From: Dasyornis broadbenti
Lineage: Eukaryota > Chordata > Aves > Passeriformes > Dasyornithidae
NCBI GenBank assembly: GCA_013397935.1
Contig: VZRN01005010.1
Span: forward strand, 2,883,197 to 2,947,196
Length of the DNA stretch: 64,000 bases
Reading direction: 5' to 3'
Below the pieces are notes generated by a model. That model saw only the letters and a program-made list of their open reading frames with translations. It did no database searches and was not told the origin of the DNA. Below, piece after piece: positions 36,211 to 48,944 of the stretch. How positions within the stretch are numbered: the stretch's first letter is position 1; the number at the start of each line of letters is the position of its first letter. The position numbers and the translations under genes were made by a program.

Positions 36211-38735
36211 GTGACTCAGAGAGCAAGAAGATGCTGTCTTCAATAGAGGTAATGCCCCAGAATGAATGTGAACTTCTGGTGGCCTCCAGGTTGTTTATCA
36301 ACTTCCCCTGGTCCTCCCATTCTTAAAAACACCATACTACTAGATTTTCACTTCACATCGTATGGACAAGTGAAAACTAATTAATATCCTGTTCATCTGA
36401 AGCATAAAGGTTGAAAAACAACAATGAGTTTTTCTAGCAATGCAGGTGTTAAAGACAAAGCTCCAATCTTAATCCAGGCCTCATGCAGAAGCGGGGGTGT
36501 TCAGACCACCCAAATTTAGCCACCTGACTTGGCTGGTTAAGCTAAGCCAGGTAGGCTCTCCAGGTTCCTCTTGGAGTCAATGGAAGAACAGGGGGCAAGA
36601 GATTCACTTCCAGAAGCAATTCAGTAAGCCTGTGCCAGGTTCCTGCTCTGAATTGCCTCTAGGAGAGATTCTCTATTAAGGGGATTTAAGGAGACAAGCC
36701 AGCTAATGAAACCAGCTAGGCTGGGTGCCTGAATTCGGTGCTTTAGAAATCATTCTTGTGCTGTAGAAAGCAGTGTCACATACCTTCATACCTCTATCCC
36801 ATGAAGCTATAAAAAAGTCCATTTACCCTGCTTGGCTCTAGTTTTTGTGTGTGTTCTCTCCATCTTTCCAGAATTCTTTGTCCCTCTTTCCTTGGACCCC
36901 AAGCAACCCACAGGTCACCTGCTTAGGAGCCTGGAGGTATCATTCACACACAGTTTAAGAGCTGTCTAGTAGTAAGAGACATTGGCTTTTACTCTGTCCT
37001 TTGTCTTTATGTCTTTCTACAGAATGATATTGTAGTATTCCATAATAAAAATATTTATAGCTGTAATTGTCTGGCATCATGGAGCAGTTTGGAAATCTCC
37101 CCATCAGACGGGAGTCTGCTGGAAAGACAGTGAGTTGGTAGAACTGAAATGCTCTGTTGAAACAGGTCAAATTTTGGGGTGTTTTTAAAGGAAACCAGGC
37201 ACAGCAAATAGTTGTCTGGCTCCATCAGCAGGTCAGCCAGGAGGCAGACAGGTCCTGAAAAACTTCATCTGTTTTGCCATATCCACTAGGATACCAGCTT
37301 ATCACTGTGACACTGAACATAGCAACTCCTTGGGATTTATTACAAAGTGAAAATTTTTATTTCCGTCAGTTCTGAGCTACCTAAAGCTGGGTGGTTCTGG
37401 TTTTTGCCTCTTCCCCGTCTCTCTCCTTCCCTACTACAAGGAAAACCAGTTCATCTGAGGATCCATTGTTATGGTTTGTTTTGTTTTCCCTTCTCCTTGT
37501 TCTAGTGCCTCAATTATTTCCGATCTGCATGTTTATTGTTTGGAAGCGAACTTGCTTTCCTGCTCTTTCACCCGATACTTCCTTTCAGAAGGTCTATCTT
37601 TCTGGCACTTTGAGAATGTGATTTCAGCTCCAGTCTTGCCAACAGATGAGCTGCAGGCAGCTGCTGCTAACTCCACCGCTTCCAGTTTTGCAGTATGTGC
37701 TCAGACACAGCAAGGAAGGGATGAAGCAAGCATATCTTTTAGATATCTTTTCATACTCCAAAAATACTTTTATAAGGCTGAATCAGGTGAGCGAAAAGGA
37801 CATGACAGAGAGAGGATGGCAGAGCAGCTGAAATAGTTGGCTCTGAAACCAGAGGACCAAGACAGTGCAGGCAGATCCCACTGGAAAGTGTCACAATTTC
37901 ATCCAGTCTAGGGAATCAGAGTCAGCCTGGTGTGACAACAACATCTCTCTCCTGTCTGCTGCTTACTGTGGATTTGGTGTGCCTTGGCCACAGGAGTATA
38001 ATGGAGTCATAGGGCTCAAGCAGAGTTTTGTCCTGGGCCAGTGTGACTCTGTTGACAACCAAGGCAAGCCATTATGTATTGAGTTAGCTTCCCATGTAGC
38101 CTTGAAAAGGAAAGCTGTCCAGAATGCCTGTGTTTTCACTGAGATCTCTACAAAATGTGTCACTTGGACATTAAGAGCTCTCCAGAGATGAGAGAGAGGA
38201 GAAGTGGTGCCATGCTAAGGGCCAAAATATACAAAACCCCACATTAGATATCATTTCAGTGAAACATAATCAGTGTTGCTTATCTGAAGGAACGCAAACT
38301 ATTTGCCTACCCTTCTGCCAGGCAGCCCATCTCTCTGGCTGTTGTAAATTATGAGAAACAGCTTTATTAGGAGGATCCCAAGTGTGCTTTGGGGGTCAAA
38401 TGGCAAACACCCTGGCCCTGTTTTGCCTCTCATCCTGGTCTTTCTCATCTCACAATGAAACGATGTAAATGTGTGCAGGAAAAGTGTTGACAGCTGTGTA
38501 TCTGTTATGCCTAGCTCAACATGCAACCTTATTATCTGTGAGCCATTATTTTTTGATTGTTTTCTCTCTGCCAGGAATTCAAGGCAAGAAAATCCATTTC
38601 AATCTGAATAAAATGACAGGCTACCCCAATTTAGTGAAGATCTCATCACTTCAGCCAGGCAGGCAGTGTTAGAAAATTATACAGGGACAGGTGCCCATAA
38701 TAAATCAGCTTAGGCTTCTCTGCCTTCAATGCATT
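36211..38735. other. Single-copy noncoding DNA, no gene seen
   Basis: Frames up to 121 codons without recognisable domains. The stretch near 37010-37190 is complex AT-rich sequence that might be conserved, but no specific motif supports a call. Confidence 0.55.
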
Positions 38736-38850
38736 TATAATGATGATGGTGATATTATGTATGTGCAGAGCACTTTTCAACCGAAAGTCTCCCACACTTT
38801 GCAAACCACGTACAACACATAATATTACATCTGTGCAACATTGAAATACT
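38736..38850 (+). repeat. Possible ancient SINE-like remnant
   Basis: The stretch from a GATGATGGTGATATT segment through GCAGAGCACTTTTCAACC, a CTCCCACACTTTGCAAAC block and ACATCTGTGCAACATTG has the texture of an old amniote SINE tail ('agcacttttcaacc... aagcactttacaaac'). Family assignment from memory is uncertain, and divergence is high. It could instead be a conserved element derived from such a repeat. Confidence 0.3.
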
Positions 38851-41736
38851 TGCATTTTTTACAGCAGCTTTGTTCTGGAACCCTCAGAAACACCAATGGA
38901 TTGTTGTTTAAACAGGAGACCTTCCAAAAAAAATCCTCTCTAATGTGAGGCAAATTTATTGCAATCACATGCTTTCACAGTTGTGAACCAAGTGTATTCC
39001 AGCCTCCACCCCAGCAAGCACTTCAGCACACACTACGCTTGGCAAACATGTACCATCCAGCTGAGAGCAAAGCATTAGCTGAAGATAAGTGTGTGCTTAA
39101 AGGCTCTCCTGGCTAAGACACTAGGAAGCTGTTTCTTAAAGACTCAAACCATCAGTGAAGAGGGAGGAGAGACAGGGATTCTTCTGTTCATTGGTTGTCA
39201 AATTTAAACCTATTGGCTGCTGCTGTAATTAAAGAAAAATGCAACAAATCTTGGCAGGCTAACCCAAGCTTGCTATGCTGGCTGGAAATACACTTTTGTA
39301 CTGAAAAGAAATATTCTGAATGCATTAACGCTTTTGTGTGTCACCCTGCTTGTGTGCTGTGAAATGGAGAGCGTGCACAGAGGCAGGGCTGGCAGCAGGT
39401 AACTTGCTTTAAAATCTCCTGCTATTACCCTGCCATTTCCCTGTCATTTCTTTTTTGGCACAATCTGATACATTCCAAAATCAGATTGATGTTGAGCCCT
39501 GAAGGTAAATTGTCTCAGGTAGGAATGAGTCAGCAGAAGGGAATTTTAGCCGCCCCATCATCCTCCACAGCTTTGCATACATTACAAACAGGAACGGTCA
39601 GGTCTCCTAAAGGAGTGGCATTATCCCCCTGTAAGAGAGAACCCATCAGCAAGGCAACAGGCTCCTTGGGACAGGGTGCTGTCTTATCCTCAGAGCAGGG
39701 GGCAGGGGTGCCTGTGCTCAGTGAAAATATAGCCTAATTTACCATAGATTTGGTAAGAAATGAGATGTCCTCAGCCTGTGTCTGCACCTCATACCCACAG
39801 TGTGACTGCAGCTCACGCAGCCACACAGAAGCCCTTTGAGGTGTCTGAGGCAGCTGGAATGGTGAAAGGCTGGTGGTGAAGGCACCTGCCCTCTCCCACT
39901 GCCTGCACCAGTGCACTTGCTGCTTCCACTGATGAGCAAACCCAATTAGCACTGGCACATGGTACCACAGGCTCTGAAGGTCTGTGCTGAGTGGTGGAGT
40001 TGCTGAGGACGTACCAATAAAGTGAATTTAATGCCTGTTCATTTGAGCAGTTACGTGTTTGCTCACTTCTTGTAAACAGGAATAAGAGGATTTCACACCC
40101 CTTTTTGAAGGAAAAGTCAGCCCCCAGATCTTTCCACCTCTTGGAGCAGGAGCAAGGAATATGTCACTGAACAGAAACTGCAAGAAGCTTTCAGTAAGCA
40201 GCATGCAATCCTAGCCCGGGGCTTGGCTGGAACCTTGGCCTGATGCCTCCACTCCCACCACAGCTGTTGTGATCCTGGAGGACACTCCTTGGCAAGGTGC
40301 TCGCATTGTTTGGCACCCATCACGTGCTGGAAGACCAGCTCAGCCAATTTAGCACAGCTACTTTTAATGAGACATTCCCCTCTTTAGTGTTCCACATTCC
40401 CGTGTCAAACCCAGTATGTGGCCGGCCTCTCCCCTCACCGTCTAGTCTTCAGGTATGCCTCCCTCTGAAAAAAACTTTGGCCCCGTTGTTTAACATTTCT
40501 GAGCATAGGAATGGATGTAACTTCACAGCTGCACATTTTTCATAGGTTTGGACTTAAGGCAAGTAGTTTTATTTGGACAGAAATACAAAAGTAATTGGAG
40601 TTTGGCTGAGGATAGATACAGTCTAAAGTGACTTGGATTTTCTTATAGCACAAAGCTACCCAAGATAAACAGATCTAAAAAAAGCCCACAAGGAACACAG
40701 ATATTTTCTCTCTCAGGGCTTCTTTAACACCAAACTTCTAATTAAACAAAAAAGGTGCACTGATCAGCTTGTGTCACCCACTAGACACAGCCGATAACTC
40801 AGACGCACCCAAACACCAATACACACACAGATGTAGGAGGCTAAATTTGGAATAGCCTGAGTATAGTTTTTTAGAGAGCACGTCAAATAAACACTGTTGC
40901 CAGGATATGAGTCAAGCATCATTTTTAGCAGGCAAGCTGGACTGATCAAATGTCTGAAAAAATCAAACTTGCATAGAATTATTTTATGAAATCACATACG
41001 ATTAAAACATTAAAGGAAATAATTGGCAAACAGTTAAATCATGAGCAGCAATTCCAACAAAAGTTGGCAACTTTTGTGGCTAAACACATGGTGATATTAA
41101 AGGCATTAGCTTTAGAGAAATGTTTATAGAAAAATATAAAAGGAGGGGAAAATGAAAAAAAGATTCACAGACCCTGTACATGAAGCCAGAACATAATGTA
41201 CTATTTTTCACGTGCATGTCTGAAGTGTTAAATGATGTGTGAGAGCCCCTTAAGCCTTTTTCATGATAGGCAAGCTCTGTCAGAAGCATAAGGCATCCAA
41301 ATACCATTAAAAACCAGAGGTTGTGGCGGGACTGGGTGTGCTCCACCTTGCAGGTATCACGGCCAAGGAGGATGGCCATGTACTTTTACACAGGGAACTG
41401 GCCTTCCTTCCACCCGTTTTTGCAGTGGGGAACTGATCTTCCTTCTTCCCCAGCTTCACATTTTTCGGAATCAAGAAATAGCATAAAGTAAGTAAAAGAG
41501 AGCTGTAAGTCTCACTAAAGACGTTTAACATTAACCCTCAGACACCAATAAATGTACATACAGAAGCACTTATGGTAGTCTGGGAGCTGAGCTTTGCAGG
41601 CATCATCTAGGTAATGGAAAAGCTAACCCTGAAGTTAGTGACCAGCTACAGAAATGCATGTGTAAAAGTGTATATGTGCTGATATATAGGAAATGTACAC
41701 TGATTGGTCACAGAACTGCTACTGAATTTGGTTTGG
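38851..41736. other. Single-copy noncoding DNA, no gene seen
   Basis: No frame above 99 codons. The 39190-39480 portion is complex with CTGTAATTAAAG and could be regulatory, but this is not well supported. Confidence 0.55.
41057..41077. repeat. 9 bp perfect inverted repeat, GGC loop
   Basis: ACAAAAGTT and AACTTTTGT flank GGC. Small hairpin in AT-rich DNA, about 680 bp upstream of the larger palindrome; no link between them is evident. Confidence 0.9.
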
Positions 41737-41796
41737 TATTAATTTAAATCTAACTAGACTACTTAAAAAAGTAGTCTAGTTAGATTTAAATTAATA
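41737..41796. repeat. Perfect 28 bp palindrome, 4 nt loop
   Basis: The left arm at 41737-41764 and right arm at 41769-41796 are exact reverse complements over 28 bp, separated by AAAA. The arm core is CTAACTAGACTACTT on the left and AAGTAGTCTAGTTAG on the right. The sequence would form a long uninterrupted hairpin or cruciform. It shows no transposon terminal motif or target duplication that I can see. It leads directly into an A-rich minisatellite. A fold-back template-switch origin, or an assembly/sequencing chimera, are both possible. The loop is too short for a normal microRNA precursor. Confidence 0.97.
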
Positions 41797-41859
41797 GTAA
41801 AATAAAAAAAATAGTAAAATAAAAAAATAGTAAAATAAAAAAGTAAAATAAAAAAAAAA
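41796..41859 (+). repeat. AGTAAAATAAAAA(A)n minisatellite, 4 copies
   Basis: Four tandem units begin at 41796, 41813, 41829 and 41842, each starting AGTAAAATAAAAA with variable A-run length and an optional trailing T. The first unit shares its first base with the outer end of the 28 bp palindrome, so the two structures abut without a spacer. Confidence 0.93.
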
Positions 41860-42775
41860 CTTAAGGATGCTTCTTTTTGATGAATGCATTTCTCCAGGAT
41901 ATAGTTTAAATTTGTTGTTCTATCTACTTTTTTATTTCCATTTTTACTGATCCCAAACTAACGCACAGTATTAAATTAGTGTATTTTTCAAGTTCTGTTC
42001 AAAAGAATGAAGACTGTAAAAAGCTGGCTTTTCTTGGGGTTTATACCAGCATAAAATATTATGACATCATGCTGATTTCATGAGTATTGTTGTATTAAAT
42101 TATGAGCATCACATCCTCATAGCTGGTAAAATATCCCAAAATATCTGAGAACTTGTTCTGGAGAGAATTCTTCAGAACTTGATGGCTTGTACAGACATTC
42201 AAAATCTTTCATCACTATTTTTCCTCTTCACTTTCAAAAGCATCCACAGTTCTCTGGAAGAAGTATGTAGCAGGATGGGGAAAAAAACAGTGAATCCTTT
42301 CCATGATGGACTCGAGCCCCGTCTTCAGCTCAGGAAATTTTAATCCTGCTTGTTATATTATCTACAACTGGATCTACATCTGCAAGTGCCAGAACAGTTC
42401 TGGAGAAGTAGATTTACCTGAGAAGTCAAGTGAGGCTTCAAACTGCTGTGCACATTGCATAGGCATGGGGTAACCCTGCCTGCGCAGAAGTTCCTTCCTT
42501 GATTTCTGCACAGCAAACAGCTTTTGTTAAGCGGGCTCCAGAGCCTACAGATCCCCACGTGCCTTCTCTAGTATTTGGAGCAGCATGATCTCCTGTTAAC
42601 TGCTATGCCATCTGGAGAACTTGTGGTATGTACATGGTATCCCTTCCCTGAGAGTTAGCTTGCTTTGCTCCCAGAACACAGGAGGATTTCATAGTAATCT
42701 GTGGGCTTTATATTTGATATTAAACATGGATGGTATCTTTTGCATTATTTAAATCTTTTATTTATCACTTTGCAG

Positions 42776-42993
42776 GACATGGAAATTGTGTTTTCTCCTG
42801 CCTCCTGCTTTCTGGGGCGATGCAGAATGTTTTCACAAAAGCTATGCAGCCTTGAGCCACCTGCCAGATTCCCATGCATTATAATATTTTCAGCCAGCTG
42901 CTGTGGGAGCTGCTCATGCCAAGGGAAAGAATTCCCCTGCTCCAGTTTTAGCTTTCACACAGTCCAGAGCCTGCTTTCACCCAGTGCTGAATT
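42776..42993 (+). other. Candidate exon (218 bp), weak
   Basis: Acceptor TATCACTTTGCAG ends at 42775 and a GTGAGT donor begins at 42994. One frame is open across the whole segment but is rich in Cys, Ser and Phe and resembles no domain; a stop follows at the donor. Probably chance. Confidence 0.12.
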
Positions 42994-43390
42994 GTGAGTG
43001 TGCAGTCTGAGTCAGTGAGAGCCAAAATAAAAGGTCAAACTTCACAGAGCCCATAACCGGGTGGTGGAGCCCAGGTATTGTGTCCTGGTCCCAGTGTCAG
43101 TGCAATGCATCCCCTTCCTCCCCTCTCTAGTTCACTATCCCAGTCCTTTCCTGGGGGAAATGCTAGGCAGAATAGCATATGTATAAGCATAGTGATCCCA
43201 GAGGACATATTTGGCAGCAAATACTGAAGTGGCTGATTGCTGGGACCTGATGTTGTACCTCTGACTGGGCCACTCTTAACCCCAGTTCTGCCAGGGACAT
43301 GCTGCTGAATAATGTGAGCTAGAATTTTTTACCGTTTTAAGAGCTAGTTATGGCCTTGCCAAGTTGTTTTGTTTTGGTGGGGCTTTTTTG

Positions 43391-43406
43391 TTTGTTTGGG
43401 GGTTTT
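43391..43406 (+). repeat. T/G-tract motif copy
   Basis: TTTGTTTGGGGGTTTT, identical to 45421-45436. It is followed by an A/T-only stretch (43407-43430). Confidence 0.9.
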
Positions 43407-45420
43407 AATTTTTAAATTATTTTAAAAATTTACAATTGGATTCCAAATAGGCTTTTCTTAATGTTCCTTTCTGGTGTTTGACTTTTCTGAATAGCTTGCA
43501 GTTTTCTGGTGGACACCTCACTTCCTTGTCAGAGTATTCAGAGTTATTTGGGAGTGTGCAGAAAACAGGAGCCTCCTTCCAAGTGACCATTTGTTTTGGG
43601 TGCCTAGTTCAAAACAGATGCTGAGTATGGGGTTTTGATTCTTCTGAAATTCCTGACATTCTCCTCTGGAAGTCAGATGTCTCAGATGGGACATCCAAGA
43701 TCATTGGCTGCTTTTCTGGAAAAAAAGGCAGGCGATAGTGGTCCAGGAATATATTTAATCATACTGTTGTCCTCCACACAGGCGAAATACTATCACTGCC
43801 TAAGGAGCTTGTTTCTGCAGACTGCTGATGCAAAGGAAGATCACAATCTGTGATTCTGTAAGCACTGTCAGAAAGCATTGTAAACATGCACACAGAGAGG
43901 TTTCCTTCTCAAAACCAGTTTGTATCTGAGCAAAGTCATCTTTTATGTTGAGCTAACAAAACTCGGTGATTATTTCTATTTGGGTTCTGATCTCAGGAAA
44001 GGTACAACAGTCCAGAAAAAGAGAACTCCAAGTGGAAGAGGTGGATAAATTACTCTGGCAGGAAAAAGCACTCTGATGAAAATATGCTGGGAAGAAACTT
44101 TCTGAAATTCTGATCAGGGGGTGAAAAACCTTTCGTCTTACTGAAGGAGAGCTGGGAAAAAAGGATATACTCAGCCGTGGAAGTGATAAAAGTGGAGAAG
44201 AGGACTTCTGGGAATAAATTACATACTGCCACTTACAGCTGGTAGTTGGAGAGGCTCTGGTGCTGTAGAGCTGGACTCCCACCAACGCAGCTGGGAGCTG
44301 TGAAGAAGAAATGCTGGAATGGTAATGCATTCTGGAGAGTTTTGCATACAATTTCTTTAGTATCTCTGAATTTTGCAGAGTGTGGAAGATCTGAATGTGT
44401 AGGACACCTACATGAAGTTATGAAGTTGTGAAGAATAAATGGCACACCTCATACTTACTGAAAATAAATATTTCTGACTGCAGAATTAGAAGATTCATAG
44501 TAATAATGTTTCAGTCTTTGTTACCATATGTTGAGATATTCGTGGCTAGCCCCTGAAGAATTACAGATTTGATAATGAATTACAATCGCATTCCCTCAGA
44601 CAGCCTTAACTTTTGAGCAGAGTCCCTTGCTGCTCTTCAGTTGAGGAGAGCTGATAGAGAGATACCACCTACAACTTCACTTGCATCCTAGGACCTGCAG
44701 GACATCACCAGTTAATGCTCAGCAGCACCTGGACAGTCTTCTCTACCCCAGAGAGATGAGGGGAGTCGTGGCATACACTTGATCCAAGGGCAGGTCCAGT
44801 TGTTCATTTATCTGTTGATTTTTTCAAAGCCTGAACGGCCAAGTGCTGCACAACTGCTGCCTGTTGAGGTCCTTCTCAGGTGGCATAGATTGGGGTTTTG
44901 GCATGACAGAAAAATTTTAAAGTTGTTTTGACTGTGGTGAGAAACAGATTTGATGAGTGTAGTCACAGCAAAATTGCATGAAAGCGAGAGATGCCTCTGA
45001 AGTAGAAGGTTTAAAGGCCCATCCCTTTTAAAAGTGGTTGCTGAATTGGGCAACTTCCCACTTGCTCTTTTGTATTGTTTAGGTGCTGATTGACTCAGAA
45101 GTTGACCTGGGTGCTTGCTGTTGGGCAGAGGAAATTTGGGGGAAGTGGCTGTATCAGCTGGAAGGATAGTTCCTCTCATTCCTGTTTTTTGGGCCTTTTC
45201 ATCTCATCAGATCTCCCTCTATATTCTCCAGACTGAGCTTTTGCCACTTCTGTAGCAGCTGTGGAGACATCGTTTCTGTGAAAGCAGTGCAGAGCTAAGG
45301 AAGGCTGAGCACTTGGACAGTAAACACTGTCTTTTTCTTTCTTGCAGTTATGTTAATCCAAACAACCCATTAAAGAGCTGAGCCAGTTCTCACATATTTA
45401 ATTGTGTGTCTGATTTGTGG

Positions 45421-45440
45421 TTTGTTTGGGGGTTTTTTTT
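45421..45440 (+). repeat. T/G-tract motif copy
   Basis: TTTGTTTGGGGG followed by eight T. The first 16 bases are identical to 43391-43406, about 2 kb upstream. Confidence 0.9.
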
Positions 45441-46324
45441 GGTCTGCAAGTCTGAACAACTGGTCCTGCTCATTCTCACCTAATTTCCTGTCCATGCTGG
45501 CCCTGACTTTCCTAAGAAACATGTCTCCCTTGTGATGGAACTGGTGTTTTGAAGGGAATTCTTCTTCAGAAGCACAAGGGCAAAAACAGTATGATCATTT
45601 GTCTTAATATACAAAAAGAAGCTCCAATGGCACCTCTGGAGAAATTCTGTATATTTGACTATTTCTTCTTCCATCTGGTATTTCTTTCTGTCCTTCCCCT
45701 CTTATCTCCCCCCACCCAAATATGATTTATTAAATTATGCTCAAGGATTGTGTTCTTCTTGTACAGCCAAAAAAGCAGAGCATGTCCTAATAATTGTATG
45801 CCACAAGTGTGATACTTGAATAGAACAGAATAGGATATTATTTGTATTACATGGAGCAAAAAACAGAATACCTTTAAAAGTGAGTACACTTTTCAGTCAA
45901 TTTTTCACATATTTTGGATCAAATCTAAAAGATGTCTCTCTGTGATGTCATGGCTCATTGTCATAACAAACTCATGGCAAACAGGACTGGATTCTTTAGG
46001 GAAAGAATGTGTTTAGTCACAGAGTAACTGAAAGGTAAGACACCTGCTTTCATCTTGCCTAACACAGAATGTTTGTGTATAGTGGTGCACAAATATGCAT
46101 AATCGCATTTTAACGGCAGATCTTGGATCATGTGGCACTCTTTCTCGCCTTGACTAGGATTTTACTCCATCAAGAGTCTTGCCAGCTTTGACAGAGCTTT
46201 TGGGGTGAGGAACTAAAGGACATGAGTAAAGCTAAAACACAGATTCTTCATCTGTGTTTTGAATGTCCATGGCAGAACTCCAACCTCATGAAGAAATCAT
46301 TAGCACAGGGTGACTTTAATTGGA

Positions 46325-46390
46325 AGGTTATCTAGTTAAAGGGTTATCTGGAGGTTATCTAGTAAAAAAAAAAAATAAATAAATGAAAAA
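46325..46390 (+). repeat. Short GGTTATCT(A/G)G triplication and A-rich tail
   Basis: AGGTTATCTAG is at 46325-46335 and 46352-46362, with a related GGTTATCTGG at 46342-46351. It is followed by poly(A) with (AAAT)n to about 46390. Probably a local slippage product. Confidence 0.8.
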
Positions 46391-48079
46391 GTCTAGGTAG
46401 CATTTAGATAACCAAAAAAAACTGTGACTTCATTCTAACTTGCCGGTTCCTGGAAAAACTCAGGTACCCAGTTATTGGGATATACCAGGCAAACCATTAA
46501 ATGAAGGCATCTGCAAACCTATAAATTAGAACTTATGCCCACCTGTGTTTGATTATAATCTTAGGTCGGGAACACAACAAAAGAATTTGCTGTCTTGATG
46601 AACTGCATCAAAGTATGTGGACAGACTGTAACTCTTTTACACCAGAAAGCTGAGAGCTTGAGGCCTCTAAGAAATTCCAGGTAAAATGATAATATCATAA
46701 TTGCAAAAATTAGTAGTAATTCTGTTATTTAGTCCCATGAGTGATGAGAAGAAACACAGAAAGCCCATCTCATTTGGAAACAGACAGATCTTTCAGCTGG
46801 TCTTCTCTAAGTTTCAGTGAGGACAAGGGAAGACTTCTGTTGCACTCCTTGACATGTATAATTAGAAGGCTGTTCTTGGTTACAGTGGTGCAAACCAGGG
46901 CTGTCAGTAGAGTTGCACACCTGAAAGGTGTTTGACCACTTCTCAGACTTTCTTGAAAACACCAAACTCTTAAAATGACAAGTGCAGCCCCACATCTCCG
47001 ACTTCTCTGTGAGTACTAACTTTTCTTGCCCACTGCCAGGATTTACTCCTCTGCAGTACAAACATTCCTGGGCAGGAAGGTTCATGTCTGCCCAGCCTGT
47101 GGTTATTCTGATTTGTGTATGAAGTACTAGAGGGACTAACTGGTTTGATGGATGAGAGGTGTCAAAGTTAGACCATACGGCCTGATTGGTCTTTCCCTGT
47201 GTCTGTGAATACAACTGAAAAGATGCTGGAATTTTTCTCCCTTTGGAGTTTCTCTCAGGGATTCCAGGACTGTTACTTTGCAAAACCTATAGTAAAGGAG
47301 AGGCAGTTAAAATAAATCCTTGGGATTTAAAGCTAGCAGCTATAGTTTGCCTACACAAAGGGCTGTATGAGAACTAGGCTTTCTTCTCGGGCTCAATGAC
47401 ATGACATCAGCTGAGGACACAGCTCTTGCAGCCTTCCTCCTACCCCAGACTCCTTCTGACACTCCAGCTTTAGTTCACTCAGCAACAATGTCTTTGATCA
47501 GGTCATAATTTTTTTTTCATGGATCTGTCTGTCTCATCTGGACAGTGCAAGACAGTCAAAGAATATGTAAAGTTCATAACTAGGTGTCCAAGTTACAATG
47601 CTGATTAACTAATTTGCATCTTTCTAAGGCAGAATGGGCTTTCCTGAAATACAGCATTGAGCAGTCCTTCCTCAAGAGCTTAGCAGAGCTGGGGTGGTAG
47701 CAAGCATGGAGCCACCACCTCAAAGACAAGAGGACAGGTTCTCTGTGTAGCATACATCTTCTGCAAGAGTTTAACTGTAATTTCATACAAAATAATCCAT
47801 ATTTCATGGGCTTTCCTGCACATACCAAGCAGTGGCTGTGAACTGGCCATTAAAAGGATACCACCTTAGTGTAATAAACACCAGTCCACCAGATTCTGCT
47901 TATGTGAGAGCAGGCATCATGCTAGGACAGAAGGATTAATTGAACTCTTTACAATTCCCTTTGATCTGCACCAGAAATACCCCATACAATATCTCTGACC
48001 TGATTATACTTTAAAGCTTAGCTCCTCAAGCATTTGCACTCTTCACTGTCCTCCCAAAAGGCAAATGAAAGCTCAGTAC
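46391..48079. other. Single-copy noncoding DNA
   Basis: A 158-codon minus-strand frame at 46807-47283 is among the longest in the window but shows no domain, signal peptide or family resemblance. It is treated as chance. Confidence 0.55.
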
Positions 48080-48310
48080 TTTTTGGGGCTTTCCTTGTAT
48101 CAGCTTTATTACAAAATCACTTAACTATTACTTGGCCAAATTGGTGCTGCTTACTGTACCAAAAAGATGGTGTTTTCACTTGAAGAGAATGTAATTTGTG
48201 ATAACACCATCCATCACTTTGTCACTTACCCAAAAGATACAATTAAATATCTATTAAAGCTTTGGGTCTCTGGAACACTGATCTTTCACAGATCATTTCT
48301 TCAAAAGGCT
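48080..48310. promoter_or_regulatory. Candidate conserved noncoding element
   Basis: Complex AT-rich sequence with CTTGGCCAAATTGG, TGATAACACCATCCATCAC and ACAATTAAATATC. It lacks repeats and frames. Listed as a low-confidence regulatory candidate. Confidence 0.18.
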
Positions 48311-48912
48311 CAGATAACTAATTGCTTGTAAGGAGGATGAGCCAAACCTTCTGGTGGGTACATATGCATGAATATAAAAATGAACTGTATGGGATTCTCA
48401 TGCTTTCACAGACAAAATTTTATAGCTTTTCTTTTGCAAAGGGTTAAACATGTACTTAAGTTCATCTGTGTTTGCATTGTTTTGGGTTCCATTAAATAAA
48501 AAAAGGAAGTCTCAAGGGAATATTTTTCAGTCAGGTGTAGTAAGTTTTAAAAATTACTGACTTTTTGTCTCTTAAAGGTTTGCAAGCAGTTGTATTTAAA
48601 AGAGTCAGTTTCTGCTACAAGAAACTATGAACAGACTTCAGTAAAATATTTCAAAAACATATATTAAAAGAGCTATCTTCATTTAAACTTTACAGAAATT
48701 AAAGAATGATCCATAAACCATTCTTTACCTTTGTTCGAATTCATGGATTTAGGAGCACATCATCACTGTTTCTTGCATAAGCAGTAGAAAGATCTAAAAT
48801 GTGTTCCTACCCATGCCACCAAAATAGAAATTCCTTCAGTAGTTTTGTTACCCTATAAATGTACTTTACTGGTTAGAGTCCAAAAGAAAAAAGTGGCCCT
48901 AACTTGCTTTTC

Positions 48913-48944
<32 letters not shown>

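Larger units (their letters stand above)
41860..46324. other. Single-copy noncoding DNA
   Basis: Holds the two matching T/G-tract motifs at 43391 and 45421 and a weak candidate exon at 42776-42993. A good acceptor-like CTTTTTCTTTCTTGCAG ends at 45347 but no donor follows within a reasonable distance. No gene recognised. Confidence 0.55.

Noticed and set aside
41737..41796. Hairpin as a microRNA precursor
   Set aside because: Perfect 28 bp stem with a 4-base A-only loop, no bulges, no longer basal stem, and no known mature sequence.
45331..45347. Good splice acceptor CTTTTTCTTTCTTGCAG
   Set aside because: No plausible donor or extended open frame follows within a typical exon length.
46807..47283. 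158-codon minus-strand frame
   Set aside because: No signal peptide, domain or family resemblance, no splice or promoter context.
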